Shown one piece after another: positions 62,592 to 64,000 of a stretch of DNA of 64,000 nucleotides. The notes beneath the pieces were generated by a model that was not told the DNA's origin, searched no databases, and was given only the letters and a program-made list of their open reading frames with translations. The stretch spans positions 1-64,000 of the forward strand of contig NZ_JAMQBK010000017.1 in NCBI RefSeq assembly GCF_023701485.1, written 5' to 3'. The position numbers and the translations under genes are program-made. Origin of the DNA: Aporhodopirellula aestuarii. GTDB lineage: Bacteria > Planctomycetota > Planctomycetia > Pirellulales > Pirellulaceae. Every line of letters starts with the position of its first letter. Position 1 is the first letter of the stretch.

Positions 62592-64000
62592 TGAACACCA
62601 TTACAGATTCACAACCGAAGCCCGCTGATTCACCCGAAACCACGACTCGGAAATCGTCTGTTCAAGCAGATCCGAAACGGCGCCGTCGTCGGGCAATGAT
62701 TTTGCCGGAAGCGTATGACGAGCGCGCTATGCCGTCGTTGAAACTGACGCGTTCGTCTAAGAAGGCGCGAATGATCGGACGCACGTTGGTGGTTCTGATC
62801 GTGATCGGCTTTATCGTTGTCGCGATTGCGCCGTGGCAACAATCGGTGAAAGGTAGCGGATCGGTGATCGCCTTTTCGCCACGTGATCGAACGCAGACGA
62901 TTGAGTCACCGACGAAAGGGCGAATCGTGTCGTTCGGGGAAGGCATCTACGAGAACGCCCACGTCACCGAGGGCGAAGTGATTGTCGAGATTCGAGATCT
63001 CGATGAGTCGTATTACGGCCGCTTGCAATCGCAGCTCAATGCCGGTCAAGAACAAATCAGGTCGCTCGAGAGCGTCGTCGCGGCGGGACGTCGGAACCTG
63101 GTCAACGCCGAAACCATGGTCGAGACGCTGCAAGCACAACTGCGTTCCTACGAGAGCGTGAAAGAGCAGATCATCGCATCGGCCGACGCGAGTGTTGAAG
63201 CGTCGATAGCCAAGGTTGTTTCACAGGAACAAAAGCTCGCCGAAGTGAAGGCGACACTGACTCAGGCACGCGCCGACTATGAGCGTCAGCGAACGTTGTT
63301 CAACGAACGGATCGCGTCCGAGTTGAAGTTTCAAACTTCGGAACAAAAATTCCGTGAAGCCGAAGCCAAACTCGCTCAAGCCGAAGCCGACTTGGACGCC
63401 GCTAAGGCAGCTTTGGACGAGAAGCGTCGGGATCGCAATGCAAAGGAACAGAAGGCACAAGCTGATATCGAATACGCCCGCTCGACGCTGAATAAGGCGC
63501 AAAGCGACGTCTCCAAGGCTGAAAGCGACATCGCAAAAGCAACTTCGGAACTGAACAAGTCGCAGAAGGACTTGCTCGATATCGAGACCAAACTCGCTCG
63601 ACAATCCAATCAAACTATCCGTGCCCCGTTTGACGGATATTTGACGCAAATTGTTCCCAATCTAGGAAGTGCGGTACTCAAGGAAGGCGATCCGATTTGT
63701 GTGATCGTTCCCGACACCGCCGATCGTGCGGTGCAAATTTGGTTGGACGGTAACGACGCTCCGTTGGTCAGTCCGGGCCGGCACGTGCGATTGCAGTTCG
63801 AAGGCTGGCCGGCGGTTCAATTCGCGGGTTGGCCTAGCGTCGCAGTCGGCACCTTTGGCGGCGAAGTCGTCTCGGTGGATGCGACCGATAACGGCAAAGG
63901 AAAATTCCGAGTCTTGGTCCGGCCCGAGGATATGAACAGTTGGCCCGAAGACCGTTATCTGCGTCAGGGCGTTCGCGCTAACGCTTGGGTGCTAATCAAC
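62591..64000 (+). CDS. HlyD-family membrane fusion protein (partial, runs off the window)
   Basis: The ATG at 62591 overlaps the ABC gene stop (TGATG). All 470 codons to base 64000 are open. The first 60 residues are cytoplasmic and basic (PKRRRRRAMILPEAYDERAM). A single membrane helix follows (TLVVLIVIGFIVVAIAPW), then a lipoyl-like half-motif (GSVIAFSPRDRTQTIESPTKG, IVSFGEGIYENAHVTEGEVI), a long coiled coil (about 140-340, rich in Ala, Glu, Lys and Gln), the second lipoyl half (IRAPFDGYLTQIVPNLGSAV), and the start of the beta-barrel (VRLQFEGWPAVQFAGWP). It bridges the inner-membrane ABC protein to TolC in type I secretion. Confidence 0.92.
   Translation, partial: MNTITDSQPKPADSPETTTRKSSVQADPKRRRRRAMILPEAYDERAMPSLKLTRSSKKARMIGRTLVVLIVIGFIVVAIAPWQQSVKGSGSVIAFSPRDRTQTIESPTKGRIVSFGEGIYENAHVTEGEVIVEIRDLDESYYGRLQSQLNAGQEQIRSLESVVAAGRRNLVNAETMVETLQAQLRSYESVKEQIIASADASVEASIAKVVSQEQKLAEVKATLTQARADYERQRTLFNERIASELKFQTSEQKFREAEAKLAQAEADLDAAKAALDEKRRDRNAKEQKAQADIEYARSTLNKAQSDVSKAESDIAKATSELNKSQKDLLDIETKLARQSNQTIRAPFDGYLTQIVPNLGSAVLKEGDPICVIVPDTADRAVQIWLDGNDAPLVSPGRHVRLQFEGWPAVQFAGWPSVAVGTFGGEVVSVDATDNGKGKFRVLVRPEDMNSWPEDRYLRQGVRANAWVLIN

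Overview
The window is about 64 kb of a planctomycete chromosome, most like the Rhodopirellula/Novipirellula group (inference from gene content; no search was run). The lineage markers are three DUF1559 proteins with pilin-like N-termini, a DUF1592-type c-type cytochrome next to a DUF1552 protein, a formylglycine sulfatase, a DUF1080 protein, three large proteins with the planctomycete LEPR-XLL-like N-terminal motif, and abundant GC-rich palindromic repeats between genes.

Region 1 (191-15497) is a carbohydrate-degradation locus, almost all on the minus strand: a GH141-like beta-helix protein, a sulfatase, a second beta-helix protein, a SASA-type esterase, a DUF1559/small-lipoprotein pair, a GH36-type protein of the raffinose-synthase branch, an SGNH esterase and a GH29 alpha-L-fucosidase, followed on the plus strand by a DUF1080 protein. 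Fucosidase, GH141, sulfatase and esterases together suggest a sulfated, acetylated, fucose-containing glycan. Region 2 (15931-19768) holds a DUF1592-family cytochrome split by a one-base frameshift and its DUF1552 partner.

Region 3 (20274-29260) holds two more DUF1559/small-lipoprotein pairs, one ending in a textbook terminator, on either side of a translationally coupled operon of an HSP90-like ATPase and a large TPR protein. Region 4 (29381-43534) has a seven-repeat Calx-beta/dockerin surface protein, a six-helix membrane protein, a Na/Pi cotransporter with a PhoU-like tail, an alkaline phosphatase, an aspartyl/asparaginyl beta-hydroxylase-like oxygenase and a methyltransferase with a regulatory domain. 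Region 5 (43661-50997) has a protein made of seventeen 24-residue repeats, a large RTX-type calcium-binding protein and a decayed DUF1593 gene.

Region 6 (51248-57375) looks like a small acquired sulfur module: an ArsR-rhodanese regulator divergent from a putative operon of an exported persulfide-dioxygenase/double-rhodanese protein, a SoxB-like phosphoesterase, an exported DsrE-like protein and an exported thioredoxin. It is bounded by a truncated tyrosine-integrase gene and tRNA-Leu(CAA). Region 7 (57585-64000) has a 116-bp tandem array and a type I secretion set: TolC divergent from an ABC transporter with a degenerate ATPase site, coupled to an HlyD protein that runs off the window. That machine could export the RTX and Calx-beta proteins.

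Intergenic regions carry at least three repeat families. One palindromic module is nested inside another element, truncates the DUF1593 gene, and appears to supply the C-terminus of a membrane protein. The best candidates for little-described biology are the sulfur module with its repeated candidate operator, the HSP90-like/TPR pair, the 24-residue repeat protein, and the recurring DUF1559/small-lipoprotein pair.
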